Positions 40,966 through 49,894 of a stretch of DNA of 64,000 bases are shown piece after piece. Within the stretch, counting starts at the first letter, position 1; each line of letters opens with the position of its first letter. Source of the stretch: Christiangramia sabulilitoris (GTDB taxonomy: Bacteria > Bacteroidota > Bacteroidia > Flavobacteriales > Flavobacteriaceae); assembly GCF_007050985.1 (NCBI RefSeq), contig NZ_VHSF01000003.1, forward strand, positions 62,001-126,000, read 5' to 3'. The position numbers and the translations under genes were made by a program. The notes beneath the pieces are model-generated. The model saw nothing but the letters and a program-made list of their open reading frames with translations. It ran no database searches and was not told where the DNA came from.

Positions 40966-41887
40966 TTTGAGTGACAGTTTTAATAAAAATATCGTTTACA
41001 GAAGGAATGACCTCGACAAAATGATTGATCGTGGCCCGGGGCAACAAAAATTGAATAAGATCATTAGAGTTTTCATGATCCTTTAATTTAATGCTCAACT
41101 TCAAATCCTCCTGGATACTCTTAAATTTTGCAGGACCGGTTTGAAACCTGTCTTTCAGCTCTTTTAGCAGTACCGGCTCGTTAATCGCATCCAGGCCAAC
41201 TTCAAAAGTATTAGACTTATATTCTTTCTTTATCTCTGAAACTTTACCGTCCAGCAATTTATTGGACTTATGGATTAGGGCAATATAATCACATAACTCC
41301 TCAACACTTTCCATTCTATGGGTTGAAAATAATATGGTAGCACCTTCTTCCCTTAACTGAAGAATTTCATCTTTGATCAGGTTTGCATTCACAGGATCAA
41401 AACCACTAAAAGGTTCATCGAAGATCAGCAATTTTGGGCGGTGTAAAACGGTGATTACAAATTGTACTTTTTGAGCCATTCCTTTAGAAAGCTCCTGTAT
41501 CTTTTTATCCCACCACTCTTCAATATTCAGCTTCTTAAACCAATAATTAAGTCTTTCTTTTGCTTCAGCTTTACTCAAACCCTTTAATCTCGCCAAATAC
41601 AACGCCTGTTCTCCCACTTTCATGGATTTGTAAAGTCCGCGCTCTTCCGGAAGATAACCTATGTGAGCAATATCATCAGGGTGCAACGGTCTGCCATCAA
41701 GGTAAACCATTCCCTCATCTGGCATGGTGATTTGATTTATGATACGAAGAAGCGTGGTTTTACCGGCACCATTGGGACCAAGTAAACCAAAAATACTTTC
41801 TTTGGGAATATTTATTGAAACATTGTTGAGTGCAGTAAAATTTCCGAAGCGTTTGTAGATATTCTCCGCAACCAAAAGATTTTCCAT
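40958..41887 (-). CDS. ABC transporter ATP-binding protein (NatA-like)
   Basis: The 309-residue ATPase has Walker A GPNGAGKTT (about 37-45), a signature block LSKGMAQKVQFV near residue 133 (S-K-G-M in place of SGG-Q, common in this group) and Walker B LLIFDEPFSGFDP. The C-terminal 80 residues form the usual accessory domain of NatA-like exporters. It forms the exporter with the adjacent permease. The upstream gap to dnaJ holds a terminator, so this gene starts its own transcript of ATPase, permease, mscS and further genes. Confidence 0.92.
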   Translation of the reverse strand: MENLLVAENIYKRFGNFTALNNVSINIPKESIFGLLGPNGAGKTTLLRIINQITMPDEGMVYLDGRPLHPDDIAHIGYLPEERGLYKSMKVGEQALYLARLKGLSKAEAKERLNYWFKKLNIEEWWDKKIQELSKGMAQKVQFVITVLHRPKLLIFDEPFSGFDPVNANLIKDEILQLREEGATILFSTHRMESVEELCDYIALIHKSNKLLDGKVSEIKKEYKSNTFEVGLDAINEPVLLKELKDRFQTGPAKFKSIQEDLKLSIKLKDHENSNDLIQFLLPRATINHFVEVIPSVNDIFIKTVTQNA

Positions 41888-41974
41888 ATAGTCATTTGAG
41901 TAATGTTAAAGATATAGAAATACAGAGAGAGTTAAAGGGCATTAAGAAGATTTTATAAATTACAAAATGGTCCT

Positions 41975-42011
41975 AAAAACAAAACCCACCCTTAATAAAA
42001 TTAAGGATGGG
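41975..42011 (-). terminator. rho-independent terminator of the grpE-dnaJ unit
   Basis: On the minus strand, CCCATCCTTAAT pairs with ATTAAGGGTGGG (one mismatch), followed by TTTTGTTTTT. It lies about 87 bases after the dnaJ stop codon. Confidence 0.75.
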
Positions 42012-42097
42012 AAAAAAATTGCTATGAAAAAGAAAAATTATCACTAATAGACTTAGTGATACTCAAATATATAAATTTTTTCTTAAAACGGGTTTTT

Positions 42098-43216
42098 TTA
42101 AGAAAACATATCTTTTACTTTCTCAAAGAACGATTTATCGCTTTTCTCAGGATTTGGCTGGAAATTTTCATCTTCGGCCATTCTTTCAAAAAATTCTTTC
42201 TGCTCTCTGGACAGGGTTTTCGGAGTCCATACATTTACATGAACCAGTAAATCCCCTTTACCATAGCCGTTTATGTTGCTTATACCTTTTCCTCTTAATC
42301 TCAGAATTTTTCCAGACTGTACCCCTTCTTCGATCTTAATGCGAACTTTGCCGGTTACGGTATCGATCTCTCTGGATGATCCAAGAGCTGCCTCAGAATA
42401 ACTTATGTAAAGATCATAATGTAGGTTATCCCCTTCTCTTTGTAAGCTCGGATGTTCCTTTTCTTCGATAGCAACCAATAAATCACCGGCAATACCATTA
42501 CCAGGAGCATCATTTCCTTTACCAGAAACCTTCAATTGCATTCCGTCTTCAACTCCCGCTGGAATTTTTATCGAAACGGTTTCCTCTTTCAAAACAAGTC
42601 CCTGAGCATCTGAACCTTCCGGTTTTCTATCTATCATCTGGCCACTACCTCCGCAGGTAGTACAGGGAGATGCAGTTTGCATTCTACCAAGAATAGTATT
42701 CGTCACCCGGGTAACCTGACCTGATCCATTACAGGTACTACAGGTCTTATAAGTGGTCCCTGAAGCCTGAACTTTACGTTTTACCTTGATCTTTTTCTCG
42801 CATCCATTGGCGATCTCTTCAAGATTAAGGCTTACTCTGATTCTTAAATTGCTGCCTTTAGCACGACGCTGACCGCCGCCAAAGCCACCGCCAAAGCCTG
42901 AAAATCCGCCGCCGAAGCCACCGCCAAAGATATCACCGAACTGACTAAAAATGTCATCCATGTTCATACCTCCGCCGCCGCCGAAGCCACCACCTTCAAA
43001 GGCCTGGTGACCAAAACGATCATATTTGGCTCTTTTTTCCTGGTTTCCCAGAACTTCATAAGCTTCAGCAGATTTTTTAAACATATCTTCTGCCTTAGGA
43101 TCTCCCGGATTCTTATCAGGATGATGCTTTAAAGCCATTTTTCTATATGCCTTCTTAATCTCTGCTGCCGAAGCGTCCTTGCTAACGCCTAATATTTCGT
43201 AATAATCTTCTTTCAT
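42098..43216 (-). CDS. dnaJ: chaperone protein DnaJ with a single zinc centre
   Basis: The 372-residue protein has the J domain (HPD at 32-34), a Gly/Phe-rich linker (about 76-115) and C-terminal substrate domains, so it is a type I-like DnaJ that stimulates DnaK. A canonical DnaJ has four CxxCxGxG motifs, but here only two exist (CSTCNGSG near 158 and CTTCGGSG near 185). Their positions correspond to motifs II and III, so zinc centre II is kept and centre I is lost (VQASGTT and RKPEGSD stand in place of motifs I and IV). It follows grpE by 33 bases. Confidence 0.96.
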   Translation of the reverse strand: MKEDYYEILGVSKDASAAEIKKAYRKMALKHHPDKNPGDPKAEDMFKKSAEAYEVLGNQEKRAKYDRFGHQAFEGGGFGGGGGMNMDDIFSQFGDIFGGGFGGGFSGFGGGFGGGQRRAKGSNLRIRVSLNLEEIANGCEKKIKVKRKVQASGTTYKTCSTCNGSGQVTRVTNTILGRMQTASPCTTCGGSGQMIDRKPEGSDAQGLVLKEETVSIKIPAGVEDGMQLKVSGKGNDAPGNGIAGDLLVAIEEKEHPSLQREGDNLHYDLYISYSEAALGSSREIDTVTGKVRIKIEEGVQSGKILRLRGKGISNINGYGKGDLLVHVNVWTPKTLSREQKEFFERMAEDENFQPNPEKSDKSFFEKVKDMFS

Positions 43217-43249
43217 GTTGGGTTTTTACAAATTTTGTAAAAGCGATTC

Positions 43250-43843
43250 TTATTTTCCTGTCACCACTTTTGGATATCGAATAATCCTTTCTCCTAACTT
43301 ATATCCAGGCTCCACTACATCAACAATCTTGCCTTTAAGTTTATCTGAAGGTGCCGGCACCTGGGTTATCGCCTCGTGGATCTCTGAATCAAAATCACTT
43401 CCCTGTTCAACCTCCATTCTTTCCAAGCCTTTAGCCTTGAGGGTTTCCCTGAGTTTATTGTGAATAAGCTCTATTCCCTTCAGCAGGTTTTTATCGCCAG
43501 ATTTTTGCAATTCGTTCATCGCCCTGTCAAAATCGTCCATGACGGGCAACATAGCTGTCATTACTTCCTGATTAGCTGTTTTAAACAGTTCCAATCTTTC
43601 TTTTGAGGTACGCCTTTTATAATTTTCAAATTCGGCGAAAAGTCTCAGAAACTTATCCTTTTCCTTCTGAAGATCCTCTTTTAACAGCTCTTCTTCGGTA
43701 AGCTCCTGTTCTTTTGTATCCACTTGCTCCTCTGTGTTTTCATCCTTTCCATCAACCTCATCGATAGCATTATCTATCGCTTCTTCCATCTGGTCTTTGA
43801 TATCCTTATTAGTGTCTTTTATCTTATCTTCTTTTCGACTCAT
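43250..43843 (-). CDS. grpE: nucleotide exchange factor GrpE
   Basis: The 197-residue protein has a long acidic N-terminal region (EEQVDTKEQELTEEELLKED). The GrpE coiled coil follows with FLRLFAEFENYKRRTSKERLEL, then the beta-wing domain with FDSEIHEAI and GYKLGERIIRYPKVVV-like ends. It releases ADP from DnaK. dnaJ follows directly, so the two are likely co-transcribed; dnaK is not in the window. Confidence 0.96.
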   Translation of the reverse strand: MSRKEDKIKDTNKDIKDQMEEAIDNAIDEVDGKDENTEEQVDTKEQELTEEELLKEDLQKEKDKFLRLFAEFENYKRRTSKERLELFKTANQEVMTAMLPVMDDFDRAMNELQKSGDKNLLKGIELIHNKLRETLKAKGLERMEVEQGSDFDSEIHEAITQVPAPSDKLKGKIVDVVEPGYKLGERIIRYPKVVTGK

Positions 43844-43884
43844 TACTTATAATTTTACTTACGTCCACAACAGGTCAAATTCAC

Positions 43885-43914
43885 TGCCAATTCTTTAAAA
43901 ATGTCAAAATGTCA
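43885..43914 (-). promoter_or_regulatory. possible heat-shock control elements upstream of grpE
   Basis: Two direct copies of TGTCA separated by three bases (43902-43914) and a TGCCA at 43885-43889 lie 42-71 bases upstream of the grpE ATG. On the minus strand they read TGACA-TTT-TGACA and TGGCA. They overlap a weak promoter-like pair (TTTTG, 21 bases, TGAATTTG). A regulatory role is a guess from position and repetition. Confidence 0.3.
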
Positions 43915-43963
43915 CAAGATTTATTTTAGGAAATATTTATGAAATGACGAATAATAAAGCTCA

Positions 43964-43971
43964 TATTTTTG
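43964..43971 (+). promoter_or_regulatory. -7 box TATTTTTG upstream of the YceI gene
   Basis: A perfect TAnnTTTG lies 30 bases before the ATG at 44002. No clear TTG sits at the expected distance. Confidence 0.4.
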
Positions 43972-44001
43972 CGGCTAAACTTTTTAATTAATTATAATCA
44001 A

Positions 44002-44670
44002 ATGAAAAGAATTTTTCTAAATGCATTTGTGATCGCGGGTCTTGGCCTGGCGGTAACCGGATGTAAGGACAATAATAATGAAGCAGAAGTTGCTGAAGAG
44101 AAAGAAGTAGCTACTGCTCAGGAAGAAGCGATGCTTTTTAATGTGAATACTTCAGAATCTGTGATCGAGTGGCAAGGTGAAAAACCTACCGGCACTCATA
44201 CCGGAGTAATTAAGGTTGCTAATGGAAGCTTTAAAGCTAATGACAGTGTTATTGAAAGCGGAACTTTTGTAATCGACATGAAATCTATAGAGGTTACAGA
44301 TCTTGAAGGTGATCAAAAAAGCAATCTTGAAGCTCACCTAAAAGGAACTGTGGAAGGACAGGAAGGTGATTTCTTCAATGTAAATGAATATCCTGAAGCT
44401 ACTTTTGAAGTAACCGGAATTACCGAAGAAGCAGGACAGGCTATGTTACAGGGAAATCTTACTCTTAAAGGTGAGACTAAAAATATCGCTTTCCCGGTTA
44501 GTATTTCCAGAGAAGGAGAAACTATTAGCATTAAAAGTGAAGAATTTACTATAGACCGTACTAAATGGAATGTGAACTACGGTTCTAAATCTGTATTTGA
44601 CGGACTGGGTGATAAATTCATCAATGACGATGTAGCTTTAAAAATAAACCTTACCGCAAGTAAGGCCTAG
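44002..44670 (+). CDS. YceI-family lipoprotein
   Basis: The start at ATG 44002 (MKRIFLNAFVIAGLG) gives a lipoprotein signal with lipobox VTGC (cysteine near residue 21). After an acidic linker, the YceI lipocalin-like barrel runs from about residue 50 (ESVIEWQGEKPTGTHTGVIK) to the end (DDVALKINLTASK). YceI proteins bind long polyisoprenoid or other lipid ligands in the periplasm. The gene stands alone and is closed by a bidirectional terminator shared with the convergent SDR gene. Confidence 0.92.
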   Translation: MKRIFLNAFVIAGLGLAVTGCKDNNNEAEVAEEKEVATAQEEAMLFNVNTSESVIEWQGEKPTGTHTGVIKVANGSFKANDSVIESGTFVIDMKSIEVTDLEGDQKSNLEAHLKGTVEGQEGDFFNVNEYPEATFEVTGITEEAGQAMLQGNLTLKGETKNIAFPVSISREGETISIKSEEFTIDRTKWNVNYGSKSVFDGLGDKFINDDVALKINLTASKA

Positions 44671-44686
44671 TTTGTATTTGAATTTT

Positions 44687-44720
44687 AAAAAAAGGCTGCT
44701 TTTTGGCAGCCTTTTTTTTT
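44687..44720. terminator. bidirectional terminator between the yceI and SDR genes
   Basis: A GGCTGC/GCAGCC stem is extended by A/T runs on both sides (seven A and nine T residues), giving a U-tract in either direction. It sits between two convergent genes. Confidence 0.85.
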
Positions 44721-44724
44721 GCGA

Positions 44725-45627
44725 TCAGGTAAGATCTCCCAAAGCGCGCGATAGATTTGTATATTCAAAATTATAACCTACCTCTTCTATTTTTTTACTA
44801 CTTACCAATTGACTCGAAAGAACGATCTGGGACATTTCCCCCAGCAAAGTCTTTAAAGCAAATTTCGGGACATTAGGCAACCATACAGATTTCCCCATTT
44901 GCCGGGCCAGTTCATCGGTAAGCTCCTTATTGGTAACCGGATTTGGCGCAACAGCATTATAGGTGCCGGTAAGATCATTCTCTATGGCATACAGGAAGAT
45001 ACCGGCCAGGTCTTCAATATGTATCCACGACTGCCATTGTTTACCACTACCCAGAGCTGCGCCCATATTCATCGATATAGGTTTTTTGATTTTTTCCAGC
45101 ATACCACCGTCTTCAGCCAGAACCAGACCAACTCTGATTTTGGCCACATCCAGGCCTAAATTTTCAAACTGATCTGCTGCATTCTCCCATTTTCTAACTA
45201 CTTCGCCTACAAAATTATCAGCGATATCTGTATTATCTTCAAAGTATAATTTCTCCAGCGAGCTGGGATAGACTCCTATAGCGCTGGCAGAAATAAAATT
45301 TTCAACCTGCATAGGATCTTTCTTAAGAGTTTCAAACAGTAGCCCCGCCGTTTCGGTTCGGCTTTTGATAATTTTCCGTTTATAAGATTCAGACCATGGC
45401 TCAGCGATACTGGCACCGGCAAGATGAACTATCGTTTTCACTCCTTCCAGACAACCCTTTTCCAATTCTCCACGGTTGGGATCCCAATAAAAGCCCTGGT
45501 AACCTTCTTTCTTTTCTATCTTGGATTTACTAGTGGTGAGGTAATTCACTTTGATTCCTTTATCCCGGCATAACTCACTCAATTTTGAGCCAATAAGACC
45601 TGTTGCCCCTGTAATTAATACCCGCAT
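44725..45627 (-). CDS. TIGR01777-family SDR oxidoreductase (YfcH-like)
   Basis: The 300-residue protein begins with the Rossmann motif ITGATGLIGSKL. It has the family blocks VHLAGASIAEPWSESYKRKI and FISASAIGVYPS, then the C-terminal DUF1731 region with YNAVAPNPVTNKEL and FALKTLLGEMSQIVLSSQ. It binds NAD(P); the physiological substrate of this family is unknown. Single gene; the preceding MnmD gene on the same strand is 67 bases upstream. Confidence 0.92.
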   Translation of the reverse strand: MRVLITGATGLIGSKLSELCRDKGIKVNYLTTSKSKIEKKEGYQGFYWDPNRGELEKGCLEGVKTIVHLAGASIAEPWSESYKRKIIKSRTETAGLLFETLKKDPMQVENFISASAIGVYPSSLEKLYFEDNTDIADNFVGEVVRKWENAADQFENLGLDVAKIRVGLVLAEDGGMLEKIKKPISMNMGAALGSGKQWQSWIHIEDLAGIFLYAIENDLTGTYNAVAPNPVTNKELTDELARQMGKSVWLPNVPKFALKTLLGEMSQIVLSSQLVSSKKIEEVGYNFEYTNLSRALGDLT

Positions 45628-45694
45628 AAGTTTTTCCTGTTAAGATACATAAGACATTATGGCAATGCTTGATTTTATAAGAGGTTTAACGAGT

Positions 45695-46375
45695 TTAACT
45701 CATTTTTTTAACAGCCCTTAACATTTCTCTTTTTCCTGGTGGGCCCGGCAACTTCTCCACCAGGAATCCGGTGGCCAGCATAGCCCTGCGTACACTACCT
45801 TTTGCAGCATAAGTTACGAGAACGCCATTATCTTTCAACGCCCGGTACATAATCGCGAATATCTCCTCTGTCCATAATTCGGGTTGAACCCGTGCCCCAA
45901 AGGCATCGAAATAGATGATATCATACAAATTATCATCAATTATCTCATCGAATTTCTTTTGCTGTTTGGTTAATTTAAAGGAAGGACTTATCTCACCGGC
46001 TTTTTCCCACGGTATATCATGGATCTTTTTAAAATATGTAGTTTTATCACCGGCTTCAGAAGCCTCAGGATAATTTAATTGTAATACTTCTTCTGAGGAC
46101 ACAGGATAAGCTTCTACTCCAGTATAATTGACTTTCAGGTCTGATTTTTCAGCTTCCAGAAAGCTTAGAAAAGCATTCAAACCTGTACCAAACCCAATCT
46201 CGAGAATGGAGACATTCAAGGTCTGGTTAAACTCCAGAAAGTAATGTAATCCCATTTTCAAAAATACATGCCGTGCTTCCTGCACCGCTCCGTGTTTGGA
46301 ATGATACTGTTCGTCCCATTCAGGCAGGTGTATGGTAACCGAGCCATCACCGGTCTTTATAATCTTTCTTTCCAA
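45695..46375 (-). CDS. mnmD: tRNA (5-methylaminomethyl-2-thiouridine)(34) methyltransferase MnmD (TTG start)
   Basis: The 226-residue protein matches the stand-alone MnmD (MnmC2-type) family. Its N-terminus is KTGDGSVTIHLPEWDEQYHS, motif I is ILEIGFGTGLNAF, and the block DIIYFDAFGARVQPELWTEEIF is followed by LVTYAAKGSVRRAM. It methylates the aminomethyl group at the wobble uridine of certain tRNAs. No ATG is available, and the TTG at 46373-46375 gives the conserved N-terminus, one base after the preceding stop codon. The FAD-dependent MnmC1 half is not encoded here. Confidence 0.92.
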   Translation of the reverse strand: MERKIIKTGDGSVTIHLPEWDEQYHSKHGAVQEARHVFLKMGLHYFLEFNQTLNVSILEIGFGTGLNAFLSFLEAEKSDLKVNYTGVEAYPVSSEEVLQLNYPEASEAGDKTTYFKKIHDIPWEKAGEISPSFKLTKQQKKFDEIIDDNLYDIIYFDAFGARVQPELWTEEIFAIMYRALKDNGVLVTYAAKGSVRRAMLATGFLVEKLPGPPGKREMLRAVKKMS

Positions 46376-46376
46376 A

Positions 46377-46889
46377 CTATTTTTTTATTAGAACTCCATT
46401 AGCCAGAAAACCCATAGATATGGATGGTTCTGTTATTGCCTCTACTTCCCCGGCAGATTTCCCTGCATCCTGTGCAAAGTGCCTGCGATCTTCAACACTT
46501 GTTTCTTCTATAAATGCTATACCCTCTACGATTACCTCCTTACCAGCAATATCCTTCGGCACAAAAAAACCATAATTTTTAAATTTCACCATAGGGTCTT
46601 CATCTTCTCCGGGCAAAGCCAGGGTAATCCAACAACCTTTCATTTTACAAACGCTTAAAACCTCTGTACTAAATTTAGCGTTTACAGTATCCCCCGGCTT
46701 CAGGGACCGGTAAACTTCCTGCATCTCTTTAGCTGAAAGACTATTATCTGGCGAGATCTTTTCTCCATAACTCTCAAACTCATTCTGAGAGTTTTCCAGC
46801 TGAGCCAGATCATTATTTTGTTTTAAAGAATTTTCCTTGCAGGAGATAAGACTTAGAAATAGCAAACCAGTTAGTAGTAAAATTTTCAT
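46377..46889 (-). CDS. DUF4920 lipoprotein
   Basis: The 170-residue product starts with a lipoprotein signal ending in the lipobox LISC (Cys17). A DUF4920 domain follows, an OB-fold-like domain with the pattern VCKMKGCWITLALPGEDEDPMVKFKNYGFFVPKDIAGKE. The conserved cysteines (VCKMKGC) may bind metal. Function unknown. It precedes mnmD by one base, so the two are co-transcribed. Confidence 0.87.
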   Translation of the reverse strand: MKILLLTGLLFLSLISCKENSLKQNNDLAQLENSQNEFESYGEKISPDNSLSAKEMQEVYRSLKPGDTVNAKFSTEVLSVCKMKGCWITLALPGEDEDPMVKFKNYGFFVPKDIAGKEVIVEGIAFIEETSVEDRRHFAQDAGKSAGEVEAITEPSISMGFLANGVLIKK

Positions 46890-46940
46890 ATATATAGGAA
46901 TTATAAGGCCTTCAGCATCAAATTTACCAAAACTTTAGAT

Positions 46941-46970
46941 TTTGATTCTGCTATTATTATGGTAAATTTG
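46941..46970 (+). promoter_or_regulatory. Bacteroidota-type promoter of ilvE
   Basis: TTTG at 46941-46944, 18 bases and a perfect TAAATTTG at 46963-46970. The -7 box ends 17 bases before the ATG at 46988, so the leader is short. This placement argues against the upstream GTG (46970) as the start. Confidence 0.65.
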
Positions 46971-46987
46971 TGTCTAATCAAAAAATT

Positions 46988-48058
46988 ATGAAAAATCTCA
47001 CCTCGATGATAGATATACAAAGATCTCCCAACTCTAAGATAAACGATATAAATTTTGATAGTCTCGTGTTCGGGCAGGTCTTTACAGATCATATGATGGA
47101 GTGTGATTATAAAGATGGAGAGTGGCAAACGCCAAAAATTAAGCCATACGGCCCCCTGTCTCTGGAACCATCTGCGAGGGTTTTTCATTACGGGCAGGCG
47201 GTATTTGAAGGTATGAAGGCCTATAAAGACAAGGATGAGAAGATCTGGCTCTTTAGACCAGACCAGAACTTTGAAAGGATCAATAAATCCAGTAAGAGAC
47301 TTGCAATTCCTGAATTTCCAAAAGAGTATTTTTTCAATGCTCTGGAAGAGCTTTTAAAAATTGATAAAGATTGGATCAAACAGGGATTTGGAAACAGTTT
47401 ATATATAAGACCGTTCGTAATTGCTACCGAGGCCGGTGTTTCAGCCTCTGCTGCCAGGGAATATAAATTTATGATCATTTGTTCCCCCGCCCAGGCTTAT
47501 TATAGCGGTGAGGTAAGAGTGAAGTTTTCAGAAAAATTTAGTCGTGCTGCAGATGGCGGAGTTGGTTTTGCCAAAGCTGCCGGTAATTACGGAGCACAGT
47601 TCTATCCTACAAACCTGGCCAAGGAAGAAGGCTTTCAGCAGATAATATGGACAGATGCTAATACACACGATTATCTTGAAGAAGCGGGTACTATGAATAT
47701 TTTCTTCAGAATCGGGGATAAACTGGTAACCGCTCCTACCAACGATAGAATTCTTGACGGGGTTACCAGAAAAAGTGTCCTTACCCTGGCCGAAGAGTTT
47801 AATATAGAAACAGAGGTTCGCCGGGTTAGTGTTAATGAAATCGTTGAAGCTGCTGAAAAAGGAGAGCTTAAAGAAATGTTTGGATCAGGAACCGCAACGG
47901 TTATAAACCCCATCGCCGGTTTTGGCCATAAAGATCAAAAATTTGAACTGCCAAAGATCGAGGATTCATATGCAAAATTCTTTAAGGATAAATTGATGAA
48001 GATACAATATAACGAAGCCGAGGATAAATTTGGCTGGAGATATGAAGTAAAGCAGTAG
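46988..48058 (+). CDS. ilvE: branched-chain amino acid aminotransferase
   Basis: The 356-residue class IV aminotransferase has the PLP lysine in GFAKAAGNYGAQ (about residue 195). The HYGQAVFEGMKAY block near the N-terminus and the phosphate-binding GSGTATVINPI near 305 complete the type II layout. It interconverts Leu, Ile and Val with their 2-oxo acids. A GTG at 46970 would add six residues but overlaps the -7 box; the ATG at 46988 is preferred. A terminator hairpin follows. Confidence 0.95.
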   Translation: MKNLTSMIDIQRSPNSKINDINFDSLVFGQVFTDHMMECDYKDGEWQTPKIKPYGPLSLEPSARVFHYGQAVFEGMKAYKDKDEKIWLFRPDQNFERINKSSKRLAIPEFPKEYFFNALEELLKIDKDWIKQGFGNSLYIRPFVIATEAGVSASAAREYKFMIICSPAQAYYSGEVRVKFSEKFSRAADGGVGFAKAAGNYGAQFYPTNLAKEEGFQQIIWTDANTHDYLEEAGTMNIFFRIGDKLVTAPTNDRILDGVTRKSVLTLAEEFNIETEVRRVSVNEIVEAAEKGELKEMFGSGTATVINPIAGFGHKDQKFELPKIEDSYAKFFKDKLMKIQYNEAEDKFGWRYEVKQ

Positions 48059-48080
48059 TATTCAATTTAAGAAATATAGA

Positions 48081-48107
48081 AATCCCGGTCTGCACCGGGA
48101 TTTTTTA
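48081..48107 (+). terminator. rho-independent terminator of ilvE
   Basis: AATCCCGGT and ACCGGGATT form a 9-bp stem with a CTGC loop, followed by a T run, 22 bases after the stop codon. Confidence 0.85.
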
Positions 48108-48152
48108 TTATAAATCAGCCTCTTAAAGATTTAATTTATCACAATAAACTGC

Positions 48153-48539
48153 CTAACTCTCGAGGATCTTTTCTATATCTGGTTTAAAATAATTGGGCCC
48201 CTTTAAAACTTTTCCATCCTCACGATAAATAGGTTTCCCATCTGCTCCAAGTTTACTCATATTACTGGACTGGATTTCATCAAATACTTCCTCGATCTTA
48301 TGTTGCATACCATGCTCAATGATAGTACCGCAGAGTATATAGAGCATATCACCCAGAGCGTCGGCCACTTCTGCCAGATCATTACTATTCGCTGCTTCCA
48401 GGTATTCCTCATTCTCTTCTTTCATTAGATTAAACCTGAGCAAATTTTTTGCTTCCCCCAGGTTAGCGACCGGTTTTTCATTAATTCCAAGACCAAAAGC
48501 CGAATGAAATTCTTTTACCGCGGCAATTCTTTTCTTCAT
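48153..48539 (-). CDS. MazG-like nucleoside triphosphate pyrophosphohydrolase family protein
   Basis: The 128-residue protein has the EENEEY motif (about residues 41-46), followed by LAEVADALGDMLYILCGT (about 55-72), which matches the EExxE-12..28-ExxD metal site of all-alpha NTP pyrophosphatases (MazG, HisE, dUTPase-2). The C-terminal LGADGKPIYREDGKVLKGPNY segment is typical of the phage/Bacteroidota PRA-PH-like subgroup. It may clean damaged nucleotides. Divergent from the small membrane protein gene at 48586. Confidence 0.85.
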   Translation of the reverse strand: MKKRIAAVKEFHSAFGLGINEKPVANLGEAKNLLRFNLMKEENEEYLEAANSNDLAEVADALGDMLYILCGTIIEHGMQHKIEEVFDEIQSSNMSKLGADGKPIYREDGKVLKGPNYFKPDIEKILES

Positions 48540-48540
48540 A

Positions 48541-48569
48541 TTGTTTCAAGCATTAAAAAGTTAACTTTG
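48541..48569 (+). promoter_or_regulatory. Bacteroidota-type promoter of the 62-aa membrane protein gene
   Basis: TTG at 48541-48543, 18 bases, then a perfect TAACTTTG at 48562-48569, 16 bases before the ATG. Confidence 0.6.
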
Positions 48570-48585
48570 CATAAAAATAGTCAAA

Positions 48586-48774
48586 ATGTTTTCTAACGGA
48601 CAGCTCATCTTCGCAGGTCTTTTTGTGATCGCTTTTATTATCATAATGATCTTCAGCTACAGGAAGGATATTAAATTACACCAGAAGTATTACAAAGGAA
48701 GTATATATGTATTGGTAGGTTTCATTGTATTTATCCTTATACTTTTCCTAATAAAATCCAGACTCAACCACTAG
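48586..48774 (+). CDS. small membrane protein with two helices (62 aa)
   Basis: I do not recognise a family. There are two hydrophobic helices, GQLIFAGLFVIAFIIIMIF (5-23) and GSIYVLVGFIVFILILFLI (38-56), joined by a basic loop (YRKDIKLHQKYYK). Its own consensus promoter and its clear topology support a real gene. Function unknown; it could interact with membrane proteins. Confidence 0.7.
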   Translation: MFSNGQLIFAGLFVIAFIIIMIFSYRKDIKLHQKYYKGSIYVLVGFIVFILILFLIKSRLNH

Positions 48775-48844
48775 TCGCATAGGAATTAACTTACGCCCGA
48801 TTTCTGAATTTACTTATATTAGCACTACCAAATTGTAATTAACC

Positions 48845-49894
48845 ATGAAAATTTTCAAGTATCTACTTTTCCTTTTACTCATATTTATTATTGGCGCCTC
48901 AATATATATTGCCACCAAAGACGGCAAATTCCAGGTGGAAAAAAAGGAAATGATGGCTGCTCCCCAGGAAGTGATTTTCAATGAAGTAAACGATTTTACA
49001 ACCTGGAAGAGCTGGGAACCATGGTCTCAGGAAGCTACAGATATGATCATTAACTATGGAGAAAAAACCAGTGGTGAAGGAGCTTCCTATTCGTGGAGCA
49101 GTGAAGAAATGGGTGAAGGCGAAATTGAAACAACCAAAGCCAATCCATTTACCAACCTGGAGCAAATCATCACTTTTAAAACTCCCTTTGGCGAATCTAC
49201 CAGTGATATATACTGGGAATTTCAAAAAGAAGGCGATAGCACCCTGGTCACCTGGGGAATGAAAGGAGAGCAAAATTTTATGGAAAAAGCCGCCTTTTTA
49301 TTTCAGGATGAAAGTCTTAATGATATGATGCAACCAATGTTCACAAAAGGCCTCAATAATCTCGAGGAAGTACTTCGCGAAAAAATGGATACCTATTCTG
49401 TGAATATAGCCGGGATTACCCAACATGGTGGTGGATATTATATGTATGTTACCACGGCAAGTAAAATAAGTCAGGTTTCAGAAAGGATGCCAAAGATGAT
49501 CGATGAAGTGGATAACTATATGACCGAAAATAATATTGAACAGGTGGGTAACCCATTTGTACTATACAATCAGTGGAACGAAGAGGCGGGCACAGCCATT
49601 TATTCTTCAGGCTTCTTTACTCCCAGTGAGGTGATTGTTCCGGCAGAAAGTTCAGTTCTAACAGGTTTTATGCCTAACCAAAGAACCTTGAAAATCACAC
49701 TTAAAGGCGACTATACCAATTTAAAAGAAGCATGGGATACTGCTTACGCCTATATTCAGGAAAACGGCCTGGTGGCAGACGTTGAAGCACAAGCTTTTGA
49801 GGTATATGCAACGGGGCCTAAAGACAATGCGAACCCGGCAAAATGGATCACCCATATCTATATTCCTCTAAAAAAGGAAACTCCTGTTAAATGA
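48845..49894 (+). CDS. SRPBCC-fold protein with C-terminal GyrI-like domain, membrane-anchored
   Basis: The 349-residue protein starts with a signal-anchor helix (YLLFLLLIFIIGASIYI). A SRPBCC (START-like) ligand-binding domain of about 150 residues follows (EKKEMMAAPQEVIFNEVNDFTTWKSW..). A GyrI-like domain fills the C-terminal half (ITQHGGGYYMYV.. VTTASKIS.. AYIQENGLVADVEAQAFEVYATGPKDN). The combination occurs in Bacteroidota; the ligand is unknown. Its stop overlaps the crcB start in an ATGA, so the two are coupled. Confidence 0.85.
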   Translation: MKIFKYLLFLLLIFIIGASIYIATKDGKFQVEKKEMMAAPQEVIFNEVNDFTTWKSWEPWSQEATDMIINYGEKTSGEGASYSWSSEEMGEGEIETTKANPFTNLEQIITFKTPFGESTSDIYWEFQKEGDSTLVTWGMKGEQNFMEKAAFLFQDESLNDMMQPMFTKGLNNLEEVLREKMDTYSVNIAGITQHGGGYYMYVTTASKISQVSERMPKMIDEVDNYMTENNIEQVGNPFVLYNQWNEEAGTAIYSSGFFTPSEVIVPAESSVLTGFMPNQRTLKITLKGDYTNLKEAWDTAYAYIQENGLVADVEAQAFEVYATGPKDNANPAKWITHIYIPLKKETPVK

